From CAYNRA01 sp046296415 (lineage in GTDB: Bacteria; Bacteroidota; Bacteroidia; Cytophagales; Spirosomataceae): a stretch of 64,000 nucleotides of DNA. A program made the position numbers and the translations under genes. The number at the start of each line of letters is the position of its first letter. Position 1 is the first letter of the stretch. Positions 33,057 to 41,780 of this stretch are shown here, piece by piece. The notes below the pieces were generated by a model. The model saw nothing but the letters and a program-made list of their open reading frames with translations, made no database searches and was not told the DNA's origin. The stretch lies in contig JBKBLN010000002.1 of the NCBI GenBank assembly GCA_046296415.1, positions 310,001-374,000 on the forward strand, in the 5' to 3' direction.

Positions 33057-34115
33057 ATGCAAATTTTAGTCATTGGCATGGGAAAGGTGGGCTCATTGGT
33101 TGGCATTCTCCTTTCCAAGCGATTCTCTGTAACAGGATTAGACAAAAATCCTCCTCATTATGATGTCCCTCTTCCATTTGAAGTCCTTTCGGGTGACGTA
33201 TCCGATATGGCATTCTTGGAGGCTACCCTTCCTGGATATGATGCGGTCGTTTCCTGTATGCCGTATTACCTTAATTTACCGATTGCACAACTAGCCCATT
33301 CACATGGCATTCATTATTTTGATCTAACCGAAGACGTTCCGACGACCCAAGCAATCCAGGAATTAGCCAAGACCTCGCGCAGCGTCATGGCTCCACAATG
33401 TGGTCTTGCGCCGGGTCTGATAGGCATTGTGGGGGCTGACCTCTGCCGTCGATTCGACAAACTTCGGGATATTGAACTTCGAGTAGGTGCTCTGCCTCAA
33501 TATCCCAATGGATTATTAGGCTATAGCTTTACCTGGTCACCCGCGGGTGTGATCAACGAATACATCAATGATTGTGAGGTCATTCACAATGGCGTTCGGA
33601 AAATGGTTCCCGCATTGGATGGACTCGAAAAAATTTATGTAGGGGGAGAAGAATTCGAAGCCTTCTCGACTTCCGGTGGACTTGGTACCATGTGCGAAAC
33701 CTTTGAAGGAAAAGTGGATACTTTGAACTACAAAACCATGCGGTACCCGGGCCATGCCAAGTTGATGCGCTTTTTGATCTATGAATTAATCATGAAAGAA
33801 CGGCGGGCTCAATTGGAAGAAATTTTAACTGAGGCCAAACCTCCCGTCCAGGAAGATGTTGTATATGTATACGCAGTGGTGGAGGGATGGAAGAATAATC
33901 GACTCAAACGAGAGGAATTTTATCGGGCCTACAAACCTATTTTAGTGGATGGTCAACATTGGCGGGCTATTTCATGGACCACAGCGGCTTCCATTGCGGC
34001 GGTGGTTGAGATGGTGGCTGATGGGCAGATTCCTCCGACTGGATTTGTGAAGCAAGAGGAAATTGATTTTGGCACCTTCCTGTCCACCCAAAATGGTTCT
34101 TATTTTAAATCATGA
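33057..34115 (+). CDS. Saccharopine dehydrogenase family protein
   Basis: A 352-residue NAD(P)-dependent dehydrogenase of the saccharopine dehydrogenase family: Rossmann N-terminus MQILVIGMGKVGSLVG, then SCMPYYLNLPIAQLAHSHGIHYFDLTED and APQCGLAPGLIGIVG, all typical of the lysine-pathway group (saccharopine to aminoadipate semialdehyde and glutamate). Its downstream neighbour encodes the 2-oxoadipate step, which supports a lysine-catabolic role. The family also contains carboxyspermidine dehydrogenases, so substrate identity is inferred from context. Confidence 0.88.
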   Translation: MQILVIGMGKVGSLVGILLSKRFSVTGLDKNPPHYDVPLPFEVLSGDVSDMAFLEATLPGYDAVVSCMPYYLNLPIAQLAHSHGIHYFDLTEDVPTTQAIQELAKTSRSVMAPQCGLAPGLIGIVGADLCRRFDKLRDIELRVGALPQYPNGLLGYSFTWSPAGVINEYINDCEVIHNGVRKMVPALDGLEKIYVGGEEFEAFSTSGGLGTMCETFEGKVDTLNYKTMRYPGHAKLMRFLIYELIMKERRAQLEEILTEAKPPVQEDVVYVYAVVEGWKNNRLKREEFYRAYKPILVDGQHWRAISWTTAASIAAVVEMVADGQIPPTGFVKQEEIDFGTFLSTQNGSYFKS

Positions 34116-34207
34116 TTCACCTGTTCAATTCTTTTAAGCTAAATTGTCGCAGTTCACTTCATCAAACCTGACCAGCTTAAAAAAGATTGAACCTAAATTT
34201 TGCCCAC

Positions 34208-35101
34208 ATGCACGAAACACTCACCATTGTTATGGAAGGCTTGATGCGCCGTTACCGAGAACGCGTTCCCGATGTGATGAAAATTGCAACGGCCATGCAA
34301 GCAGAGGGACTCATTCAATCCTTTGAGGACATTGAAAACGATCATGTAGCCTTTCGGACGCTCGGCGTACCTCATCTAGGCATTGCTTCGTTCGAGAAAA
34401 TCTTCTTGGCTTACGGATATGAAAAACGAGATTATTTTCATTTTGAAGGCAAGAAACTGAATGCTTATTGGTTCGCGCCACCCAGTCCAAAATTTCCACG
34501 CATCTTTGTCAGTGAGCTACGGGTTTGGGATTTACCCGAGCCCACTCAAGGAATCATCCAAAAGTACACAGCCTCGATCTCGTCAGATCCGGTGGATTCG
34601 CTTGATCTTTCCAACGGATACCAAGTCGATGCCTTTTTACATCAACCTTTATGGGATCTGCCCTCCTGGGAAGATTTTGAAACCCTGCAAGCAGCCTCGG
34701 AGTATGCAGCGTGGGTGATTTACAATCGATATTACCTGAATCACTACACCATTTCGGTCCACAATTTACCACTTGGATACGATGATATCTATCGATTCAA
34801 TGAGTTTCTGGTACGAATTGGCGTCCGGCTGAATGATGCCGGGGGAATTGTTAAAGTAAGTCCGGACGGAGGGCTTCTTCAAAGTTCAACGGTAGCTGAA
34901 ATGATTGACGCGACGTTTGCAGGGGGCGATGTACACCGCATTGCTGGAAGCTATGTGGAATTTGCGGAGCGAAAAATTTTACCAGCCTACCAAGATATTC
35001 CAAAAGATCAAATCACACGAGCTCACCGACGGGATGGATTTGAAACCGGCAATGCAGATAAAATTTTTGAAAGTACATTCACCACACAAACCAACAAATA
35101 A
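34208..35101 (+). CDS. 2-oxoadipate dioxygenase/decarboxylase (DUF1338, HglS-like)
   Basis: DUF1338 enzymes such as HglS convert 2-oxoadipate to D-2-hydroxyglutarate with Fe(II) and O2, a late step of lysine breakdown. The 297 residues carry the three metal ligands H46 (NDHVAFRTL), H179 (LNHYTISVHNL) and E251 (SYVEFAER), plus VSELRVWDLP. The first ATG is used; an upstream TTG would add 7 residues. It follows the saccharopine dehydrogenase gene by 92 bases on the same strand, likely one operon. Confidence 0.9.
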   Translation: MHETLTIVMEGLMRRYRERVPDVMKIATAMQAEGLIQSFEDIENDHVAFRTLGVPHLGIASFEKIFLAYGYEKRDYFHFEGKKLNAYWFAPPSPKFPRIFVSELRVWDLPEPTQGIIQKYTASISSDPVDSLDLSNGYQVDAFLHQPLWDLPSWEDFETLQAASEYAAWVIYNRYYLNHYTISVHNLPLGYDDIYRFNEFLVRIGVRLNDAGGIVKVSPDGGLLQSSTVAEMIDATFAGGDVHRIAGSYVEFAERKILPAYQDIPKDQITRAHRRDGFETGNADKIFESTFTTQTNK

Positions 35102-35133
35102 AGAAAAAGGGAGCCGGTCAAGCTCCCTTTTTA
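35101..35133. terminator. Bidirectional terminator between converging genes
   Basis: AAAAAGGGAGC (35104-35114) and GCTCCCTTTTT (35122-35132) form a perfect 11-bp stem. The loop contains the stop codon of the minus-strand lipoprotein gene. Confidence 0.9.
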
Positions 35134-35654
35134 TATACCTTCACATGAACGTCACTTGGATCTAGGCCAATGACTTTTTGCTGTGTGTCAATTTGATAAT
35201 TTACTAAGTTGCCATCCACAAAATGCGCCGTTAACTGTTTTTTGGTTTGATACAACAGATTGTCTCCAGCACTTTCAATGACGATAGACTTGGGAAGGCG
35301 ATTGGAATCCCATTGAATGAAAACCCGCTGAATGGGCAATTGAGGGTCGGTTATTTGGTAAATCGTTCGATCAGATTGCTCAACTGTTTTCACATTGCCT
35401 TGATAGACTGTCTTATTCAAATCCGACTCTTGGAACAGGGCCAGTTCTTTTACCCAATTGATCTGATTCATTTCTTTTTCCTCGACAACCTCATCAATGG
35501 TAATTTGCTTTTGCCAGGTGGCTTTACTTTGACTTAGCTTTTCTTGCTGCGAAGTAAAAAATCGAGCTAAATCCCAAAATTTGGGATTATCTGCTGTTTG
35601 ATCGATGGATGAACAACCTGTTAAAAACAAGAAAAAAATAAGGTACTTCTTCAT
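35118..35654 (-). CDS. Putative lipoprotein, unknown function
   Basis: A 178-residue protein with a clear lipoprotein signal (MKKYLIFFLFLTGC, cysteine 14). The mature part is mixed alpha/beta, ending in YQIDTQQKVIGLDPSDVHVKVYKKGA. I recognise no domain. It may be a cell-envelope accessory protein. Its 3' end is inside the terminator shared with the lysine-pathway genes. Confidence 0.75.
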   Translation of the reverse strand: MKKYLIFFLFLTGCSSIDQTADNPKFWDLARFFTSQQEKLSQSKATWQKQITIDEVVEEKEMNQINWVKELALFQESDLNKTVYQGNVKTVEQSDRTIYQITDPQLPIQRVFIQWDSNRLPKSIVIESAGDNLLYQTKKQLTAHFVDGNLVNYQIDTQQKVIGLDPSDVHVKVYKKGA

Positions 35655-35701
35655 GCTAGATGGGATTCGAAAGGGTAACCACAGAAAATTCAGATAGGTT
35701 C

Positions 35702-35738
35702 AAAAAAAACTTAACCCCGTCGTTAAGAACAACGGGGT
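35702..35738 (-). terminator. Terminator after the exported protein gene
   Basis: ACCCCGT and ACGGGGT form a 7-bp stem with an 11-base loop; the minus strand then has an 8-U run (A-run 35702-35709). Confidence 0.75.
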
Positions 35739-35789
35739 AAGTACTTATCTATTCAACCCTAACCTATTAAACTATGAAAAAACTCGTTA

Positions 35790-36368
35790 TTACATCAACC
35801 AGTTCTCTTGAAGAGGAGCTACTTGGTTGTCGTTTTGAAAGAAAACCTCTTTAAATTTCTGCACTTGTTCAGGACTCGCCGGAACTTCGTGTGAGATTTC
35901 TTTCACTTGAATTGGCTTTGCAAAATAAACCAATTTGAAAGCATTGCGCTGAATCGCCATCTCAGGTAACATTACCTCGCCAATTGGCTGTACAGCAGGT
36001 ATGGTATTCCACAGGTAATGAAATAGCATTTTAGCTTTGTTAACCTCCGAGACCCAATGCTTCACCTCTTTGTTTTCATTTCCTGCTAGTTGTTCGGTTA
36101 CCCGATCAGCAGAAACTAAAAAGGCTTGCTTTGCCTCTGCACTCATGCGCAAGATGCTGGCCGGAGATGCTTGATACTGTGTAATGGCATGCGTTAAAAC
36201 ATGTAAATCTTGGTTTGAAACCCAGCCTTTAACAGCTTGCTTACCCGAAATAACACCATCTATATAGAATTCAGAAGAACGCGCTTGAATGGGCTCGTTG
36301 GCCATACTCTGTATGCTTGATACTCCGATCAACGATACAAAGATAATTGAAAAAATTGAGCGTGTCAT
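35790..36368 (-). CDS. Exported protein, unknown function
   Basis: A 192-residue protein with a signal peptide (MTRSIFSIIFVSLIGVSSIQSMA). The mature part is mostly helical with no family I recognise. It ends with a Lys/Glu-rich segment and VAPLQENWLM. The open frame extends 24 codons further upstream, but those residues lack a signal sequence. It is flanked by its own terminator downstream. Confidence 0.65.
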   Translation of the reverse strand: MTRSIFSIIFVSLIGVSSIQSMANEPIQARSSEFYIDGVISGKQAVKGWVSNQDLHVLTHAITQYQASPASILRMSAEAKQAFLVSADRVTEQLAGNENKEVKHWVSEVNKAKMLFHYLWNTIPAVQPIGEVMLPEMAIQRNAFKLVYFAKPIQVKEISHEVPASPEQVQKFKEVFFQNDNQVAPLQENWLM

Positions 36369-36609
36369 GGATTTGTCAAATTTTATTTTCCTTAAGACTC
36401 TGCAAAATTGAACCTTAATTTTTAATTCTCCAAATCCCAAAAGAGAGGGCTATCCAAATTTTATTCGTGAATGAGTTCGTGTAGCCCTATAATTTTGAAT
36501 CTATATTTTGTATTTCACTAATTACACAAAACAATATACTTTTAATATTTTTTTAAGTTCTATATTATATTTATTTCAAGCAAATGGCTATTTTCTTTGC
36601 AAAGTACAA

Positions 36610-37173
36610 TCATTCGTTGAAAAAATTCATGGTCTTATCCACTCCTTGCCAAATAAAACTCTCCAAAAGGTCGATACAGCGGGTAATTTTTGCCTCTACC
36701 ACCAAATGATCTTCTGTTGAAAATCGACCTAGGACAAAATCGGCTTGTTTGCCTTTGGGAAAATCATTTCCTACGCCAAAACGAAGCCGGTTGTATTGAC
36801 TGGTGCCTAGAACTGCTTCAATATCCCGCAGTCCGTTGTGTCCGCCATGGGAACCTTGTTTTTTCAATCTTAATTTTCCGACGGGCAGCGCGATGTCGTC
36901 GGTGATTACGACCCAGTTTTCGGGGGCAATTTTTTCTTGTTTGATCCAATAGGAGACGGCCTTCCCACTTAAGTTCATGTAGGTAGTGGGTTTTATTAAA
37001 TGAACCGGACGACCTTTCCAAGTGAATTCGGCATGTTGGGCCAAACGTTGAAGGGAAAAAGTAGCTCCCTGTTTTTTGGCAAGGGCATCCAACACCTCAA
37101 AACCTATATTGTGACGCGTAGCGTCGTATTCCGGACCTATATTACCAAGTCCGATGAGCATTATTTTTTGCAT
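36610..37173 (-). CDS. pth: Peptidyl-tRNA hydrolase
   Basis: Pth releases tRNA from prematurely dropped peptidyl-tRNA and is essential in most bacteria. The 187 residues carry N11 and catalytic H21 in LGNIGPEYDATRHNIGF, KPTTYMNLSG, D92/D93 in ITDDIALPVGK and the GSHGGHNGLRDI segment. The chosen ATG (MQKIMLIGLGN) places these as in known enzymes; the longer frame adds 11 residues. It lies 17 bases after the pyrR-like gene on the same strand. Confidence 0.97.
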   Translation of the reverse strand: MQKIMLIGLGNIGPEYDATRHNIGFEVLDALAKKQGATFSLQRLAQHAEFTWKGRPVHLIKPTTYMNLSGKAVSYWIKQEKIAPENWVVITDDIALPVGKLRLKKQGSHGGHNGLRDIEAVLGTSQYNRLRFGVGNDFPKGKQADFVLGRFSTEDHLVVEAKITRCIDLLESFIWQGVDKTMNFFNE

Positions 37174-37190
37174 GGGATATGAAAAATCAA

Positions 37191-37727
37191 TTATTCTTCT
37201 AACCAAACGGCGTCTTCACCGTCTTGTTCATTCCAAACCACTCGAACCCGCTCGGTGTCGAGTGTGTTTACTTTCTGACCCACATAGTCGGGTTGGATGG
37301 GGATATCCCGATTGTATTTTCGATCGATAAGGCAAACAAGTTCAATGCGGGTAGGTCGTCCAAACGCTTGGAGTGCATCCATAGCGGCCCGAACCATCCG
37401 TCCAGAGGCGATCACGTCATCACATAGGATAACCTGTTTATTTTCGATAATAAAGGGCACTTTCGTGGCATTGGGTGTGAGCGGGGAGGTTCGTCTCCGG
37501 AAGTCATCCCGATAAAAGGTGGCGTCTAGATAACCTACTTGAATGTTTTGTTGTGTTTGTTTGGTAAGGATCGCCGCGAGCCGATCCACTAACAAAACGC
37601 CACGAGGTTGCAGGCCTAGTAGGACCGAATTTTGAAAATCACCATGATTTTCGATTAACTCTTGGGCCAATCGTTCCAGGGTGATGCCCATACGGGCTTG
37701 GGAGACAATTTTTCGTTTTTGTGCCAT
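37191..37727 (-). CDS. pyrR: PyrR-like phosphoribosyltransferase
   Basis: A 178-residue type I phosphoribosyltransferase. Its PRPP loop reads VILCDDVIASGRMVRAAMDAL, and GLQPRGVLLVDRLA, SPLTPNATKVPF and a C-terminal segment resembling PyrR/uracil phosphoribosyltransferase are seen. PyrR in Firmicutes attenuates pyr operons; here no pyr operon is adjacent, though pyrF is 7 kb away, so a uracil-salvage role is as likely. The ATG is the second in frame, avoiding a non-family N-terminus. Confidence 0.88.
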   Translation of the reverse strand: MAQKRKIVSQARMGITLERLAQELIENHGDFQNSVLLGLQPRGVLLVDRLAAILTKQTQQNIQVGYLDATFYRDDFRRRTSPLTPNATKVPFIIENKQVILCDDVIASGRMVRAAMDALQAFGRPTRIELVCLIDRKYNRDIPIQPDYVGQKVNTLDTERVRVVWNEQDGEDAVWLEE

Positions 37728-37769
37728 AGGTAAAACTCGAAAATACAAGGATAATTCGGTAGCTTCAAA

Positions 37770-38804
37770 TTATTTTAAACGCAACATGGGTTTTTCGATC
37801 CATTTCCAGGAACTCCAGGCAAAAAGGATGGACATGACCAAAACCACCACTACCCACACCCCACTGTGAGTGGCATGAAAAGTAACCAAGACGTTTACAA
37901 TAGGCATATGGTATATGTATAGGCCATAGGAAATATCGTAGCCCTTTAAAATCCTTTCGGAAAATGAGAGGAAACTAAATGCAAAGGAAAAGACGAGTCC
38001 AACGAGTAATCCATTGGCCAGCAATCCAAGGGGGCGGTAATCGTATGGATTTTGGTACCAACCCAGCCACTCAGCACCCACGATGACCACAAAAAAGTAA
38101 GCCAAAAACCAATAGACTACCTTATTCTCAAGCCAAGTCCGAATGCGGTCCCAGTGAAGGTACACGAGCATTCCATAGACAAAGAAATACAAATGATACG
38201 GCAAAGAAACGGTAGCGAGCTTGGCCACCAGCGAATCGGATGCAAAAAAATGATCAACAGAGGCATGAAATAGCAAAGAGAATAACGCAATGACCACTAA
38301 AAATATACTTTGCATTTGCCTTGAAAATGACTTAATTCTCATCCAAATAAGAGGAAGAACAACATAATATTGTAGTTCTACCGCAATACTCCAAAGGCTA
38401 CCATTAGGATGCCCCACACCCCAGCTTTTCATCGTTTGGGGGACATAAGGCTGAAAAAAGGTAAGCTGGCTGATGAGCCAAACGCCCCAATCCCGAAGAG
38501 GCACCGACGGACCCACCCAAAGAATGGAAATAGCTGTCAAGAGCGTACAAATCCAAAGTGCAGGATAGATACGCAGAAGCCTATTTTTGGCATAGCGTTT
38601 CCAGTCAAATGGCTTACCATGAACCGAATACGATAAAAGGAACCCACTTAAGGCAAAAAATATGGGCACACCGGGAAAGTGGAACAACACCCTGAGAAAT
38701 CCATAGATTGGATCAAAGAAATTCAATTGGGAGGCTGCATGCCAAATAAGGACTTGCAATGCTGCCAATAGACGAATGGTATCAAAATTATTAATTCGAC
38801 TCAT
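37770..38804 (-). CDS. Acyltransferase 3 family membrane protein
   Basis: A 344-residue multipass membrane acyltransferase (OafA/NodX type), with the N-terminal signature INNFDTIRLLAALQVLIWHA including the catalytic histidine and GVPIFFALSGFLLSYS. About ten hydrophobic segments follow. Such enzymes O-acetylate surface polysaccharides. The 3' end of the upstream glycosyltransferase gene overlaps its start by 14 bases, so they form one polysaccharide-modification operon. Confidence 0.93.
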   Translation of the reverse strand: MSRINNFDTIRLLAALQVLIWHAASQLNFFDPIYGFLRVLFHFPGVPIFFALSGFLLSYSVHGKPFDWKRYAKNRLLRIYPALWICTLLTAISILWVGPSVPLRDWGVWLISQLTFFQPYVPQTMKSWGVGHPNGSLWSIAVELQYYVVLPLIWMRIKSFSRQMQSIFLVVIALFSLLFHASVDHFFASDSLVAKLATVSLPYHLYFFVYGMLVYLHWDRIRTWLENKVVYWFLAYFFVVIVGAEWLGWYQNPYDYRPLGLLANGLLVGLVFSFAFSFLSFSERILKGYDISYGLYIYHMPIVNVLVTFHATHSGVWVVVVLVMSILFAWSSWKWIEKPMLRLK

Positions 38805-39948
38805 GGAGAACTTGGTAAAAACCATCGATCATCTCTTTGGCTACTTGCTGGGGATTGTACCGCTGGATGAGAGCCAAGGAGGCTTTTCCCATTTGTGGGA
38901 GTTCCTCTACGTGTTCCATGCACCAGCTCAGTTTAGAGGCTAGATCCTCCACTTGAAAAGGGTCAAAAGTAAAACCATTTTTTCCCTCTCGAACCAAATC
39001 TACGGAGGAGCCACAGCGGTTGGAAACGAGGACAGGCATTTGACAAACCATGGCTTCATTTAATACCAAACCCCAGGTCTCGGAGAAGCTAGGTAAAACA
39101 AACACATCGCCTAAACTCATATACAGAGGAACATCTTGCCAAGAAACGCCTGGCACAAACTGCACACCGGTGAGTGCATGGATTCGGCAGAATTCCTTCA
39201 ATTTCTCCTCTTCATCCCCTGACCCCACCACCAGCAGCCCCCATTCGGCAGTTTGAACCGAGCGATAGGCTTCAAGCAAGGTCAATAAGTTTTTCATGGA
39301 GGCAATTCGACCCACAAAAACAAAATTGTACCGCCTTAATCCACGCATGGCTTTGACATGATCTCGAGTGGGCCAAGCGGATTCAAATTTTTGACGGATG
39401 GCATCATTATCAACTGCGTTATTAGCTACCAGGATTTGGCTGGGCTTAGCTCCTAATTGGATCGCATATTGAGTTGATTTGGTTCCATAGCAATAGAATC
39501 CGTCCCCTTTTTGAATAAAAAATCGTTTCAAGGCTTCTTTCCACCAAACCTTGGGATTATCATCTTCGGTGCTATCATTAGCAATAATCACCTTAATTCC
39601 TGTCCATTTGCAATACAGGCTGATCAGATTCATGGCCATGTCGTAATACCCCGGAAGGTTGATGACATGGGGCTTGTAGGTTCGAACCCACCGGAGGACC
39701 TTCCAAAATCGACTCCAAAATGGGATATTCTCCAAGAGCTCGTGAAAGAGTAAGGTAACAGGATATTGATGCAAAGACCAATCGATATTGCCAATTTGGG
39801 TGCGAGAACCTTCGGAGATGGATAACTGAAGAACATGCCAATCCATGTCTGCGGGTAACTGCCGATGAAGCTCGGAATAAATTTTTGCTTTATAATGGGC
39901 CCAAACAAATTGATGAACCACTAAGAATCGTTTCTTTTCCTCTTGCAC
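38791..39948 (-). CDS. Glycosyltransferase family 4 protein
   Basis: A 385-residue GT-B retaining glycosyltransferase. The donor-binding C-terminal half shows NFVFVGRIASMKNLLTLLEAY, FVLPSFSETWGLVLNEAMVCQMPVLVS (the E-x7-E region) and a final helical segment. The N-terminal acceptor domain is divergent. It likely adds a sugar in synthesis of a cell-surface glycan with the neighbouring acyltransferase and Wzy-like gene. Donor sugar is unknown. Confidence 0.93.
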   Translation of the reverse strand: MQEEKKRFLVVHQFVWAHYKAKIYSELHRQLPADMDWHVLQLSISEGSRTQIGNIDWSLHQYPVTLLFHELLENIPFWSRFWKVLRWVRTYKPHVINLPGYYDMAMNLISLYCKWTGIKVIIANDSTEDDNPKVWWKEALKRFFIQKGDGFYCYGTKSTQYAIQLGAKPSQILVANNAVDNDAIRQKFESAWPTRDHVKAMRGLRRYNFVFVGRIASMKNLLTLLEAYRSVQTAEWGLLVVGSGDEEEKLKEFCRIHALTGVQFVPGVSWQDVPLYMSLGDVFVLPSFSETWGLVLNEAMVCQMPVLVSNRCGSSVDLVREGKNGFTFDPFQVEDLASKLSWCMEHVEELPQMGKASLALIQRYNPQQVAKEMIDGFYQVLHESN

Positions 39949-40061
39949 CTTGCTTTCCTAATTTTTCCTAATTGGGTGACAAACGTAAGAATTTGCCAAT
40001 TTTGCGCCAAGTTAGCAAAAATCAACCTAAATTTGTTATTTCCGAGAAAGCCGATTGACCT

Positions 40062-41420
40062 ATGTTCGAATTTGCCGATTTGATTTTAATAAAATACCGA
40101 AAACAACGAATTGCTTGGTCTCTTAGCTTTTTCTTTTTTGGCACACCGCTCATCTATTTTTTTCGAGATGGACTTGGGCTGGCTCAGAGCTCCAAAGTGT
40201 TTACTGCGGTGTTCGTTTTTGGAAGTCTCTTTTTTGCAATTCCGTTTAAGAAACTAACCACCCTGTATACTTACAATCTTAAACTGCTTTATTACATCAT
40301 TGGGTATTGGGTTATTGCTCTTTTTTATTTAGCCGTATATACCCCTAATCGAGGTTGGTTTACCAACACAACCTCCGAGCTGGTGTATGCCGCGGTTATT
40401 TTTCTGGCTGGATTGATATTTGCCACCTCTTCCCTTGACGAACTCCTCGAATATGTTTTGCCAGCTAGTTTTTGGATCTGCCTATTAGGAAGTTTGGGGA
40501 TGATTTTCATAGTCATTAAAAACCCCAACTTTGCCCTAGGTATGCGAGCTTCCATATCCTTTAGTGAAGATGGTAGTTTGACGTGGGGAAACCCGCACAT
40601 TTATGGCCGAAGTGCCTATGCGGGTCTCATTGCTTCCGTCCTTTCGATGCCGGCGTTCAAAGGGAATACTCGAAAAATGATGCTTTTGTATTTTGGAGTC
40701 GTGGTCAACTTTGCGGTCATCGGGCTTACACAATCCTTCCAGACGTTCATCGCGCTGGCCTTATTTTTGGCCATTTATTCCTACTTTCAAACTACCCCTA
40801 CGACTACGTATCGGCTATTGAAATGGATTTTTAGTTGGCGTGGATTATTGGTCTTGCTTTTCATATTGTGGTCAATATGGTATATTCTGTACCGAACCCA
40901 ACTTGTTGGCACATTAACCAATGTATTCAATATTATTGGGGGCCGTTTTGATAAAATCTTCAATTTACTCTCACTTCAATCGGCAGGACCCGATATGATC
41001 GTCAATAAGGCACTCCCCAAACAAGTGGACGTATCGGCTATGGGCCGCGTCGAAAATATACAGAGTGTTTGGGATGGTTTTATTGAAAATGTGACCAACG
41101 GGGAATGGTGGTGGATTTTGATTGGACATGGGTACCAGAAATTATATGTCGACTGCCCACTGATCCAAACCCTCAATGACCTGGGGCTTCTTGGATTCCT
41201 TGCTTACTTTTTACTTCATGTGGGCATTTTACAACGTTCCTTCCGAGAATATCGATTTAAAACCCATGATGGGATTTTATTTTTCTGTTATTTCATACCC
41301 CACACGTTTGTTCAAGATTTGGTATTTGGAATGCCGTATGACTTCCTGCGGTGGTCACTGTTTCTCTTCATGGCCCGCATACTAAAGCCTTATGTCGTGG
41401 CTAAACCTGCTGCTCTTTAA
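40062..41420 (+). CDS. O-antigen polymerase/ligase-like membrane protein
   Basis: A 452-residue protein with about ten to twelve hydrophobic segments and a large periplasmic loop at roughly 280-360 holding GRVENIQSVWDGF...GHGYQKLYVDCPLIQTLNDLGLLGFLAYFLL, the layout of Wzy polymerases and WaaL-type ligases. Wzy and WaaL cannot be told apart by eye. It is divergent from the glycosyltransferase operon. The last 20 bases overlap the convergent LysR-type gene. Confidence 0.82.
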   Translation: MFEFADLILIKYRKQRIAWSLSFFFFGTPLIYFFRDGLGLAQSSKVFTAVFVFGSLFFAIPFKKLTTLYTYNLKLLYYIIGYWVIALFYLAVYTPNRGWFTNTTSELVYAAVIFLAGLIFATSSLDELLEYVLPASFWICLLGSLGMIFIVIKNPNFALGMRASISFSEDGSLTWGNPHIYGRSAYAGLIASVLSMPAFKGNTRKMMLLYFGVVVNFAVIGLTQSFQTFIALALFLAIYSYFQTTPTTTYRLLKWIFSWRGLLVLLFILWSIWYILYRTQLVGTLTNVFNIIGGRFDKIFNLLSLQSAGPDMIVNKALPKQVDVSAMGRVENIQSVWDGFIENVTNGEWWWILIGHGYQKLYVDCPLIQTLNDLGLLGFLAYFLLHVGILQRSFREYRFKTHDGILFFCYFIPHTFVQDLVFGMPYDFLRWSLFLFMARILKPYVVAKPAAL

Positions 41421-41676
41421 CCAATTCTTTGGCTATTTTTTTGAGGTGCATAGCTTGTTCAACCACTTTACTGGCCTCCTCCAGAATAATTCGGCCTGCG
41501 GGGGTAGGTACCACAGGAATGGTGCCCCGATTGAATATCTCGAGACCCAAGGAGTCCTCAAGCGTTTTAATTTGCTGGCTTAGAGTAGGTTGAGTAACAC
41601 AGCAAAAATCAGCCGCTTTGGTAAAACTTTTAAATTTATGAACCGCGATTATATATTCTAATTGACGTAAGAGCAT
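41401..41676 (-). CDS. Short LysR-type HTH protein (no effector domain)
   Basis: 91 residues covering only the LysR winged HTH and linker helix: MLLRQLEYIIAVHKFKSFTKAADFCCVTQPTLSQQIKTLEDSLGLEIFNR is very like the N-terminus of OxyR-type regulators, and the text ends after the dimerisation helix (VVEQAMHLKKIAKELVKEQQV). The effector-binding domain of about 200 residues is absent, with a clean stop and an unrelated convergent gene directly following. It is either a truncated LysR gene or a natural stand-alone HTH. It is divergent from the CCA-adding enzyme gene. Confidence 0.8.
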   Translation of the reverse strand: MLLRQLEYIIAVHKFKSFTKAADFCCVTQPTLSQQIKTLEDSLGLEIFNRGTIPVVPTPAGRIILEEASKVVEQAMHLKKIAKELVKEQQV

Positions 41677-41780
41677 ACCACATTTTTTATCAAATGTAAT
41701 TAAAAAAACCAAAGTAGGGTGGAAAGCCCGTAAAAAGTGGGAAACTTTCCTTTGTATTTGTAAATTTGTGAAAAAAAATC

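Noticed and set aside
35774..35854. 26-codon plus-strand ORF starting MKKLVITSTSSLEEELLG
   Set aside because: It is antisense to the 3' end of the exported-protein gene, too short, and lacks a promoter.
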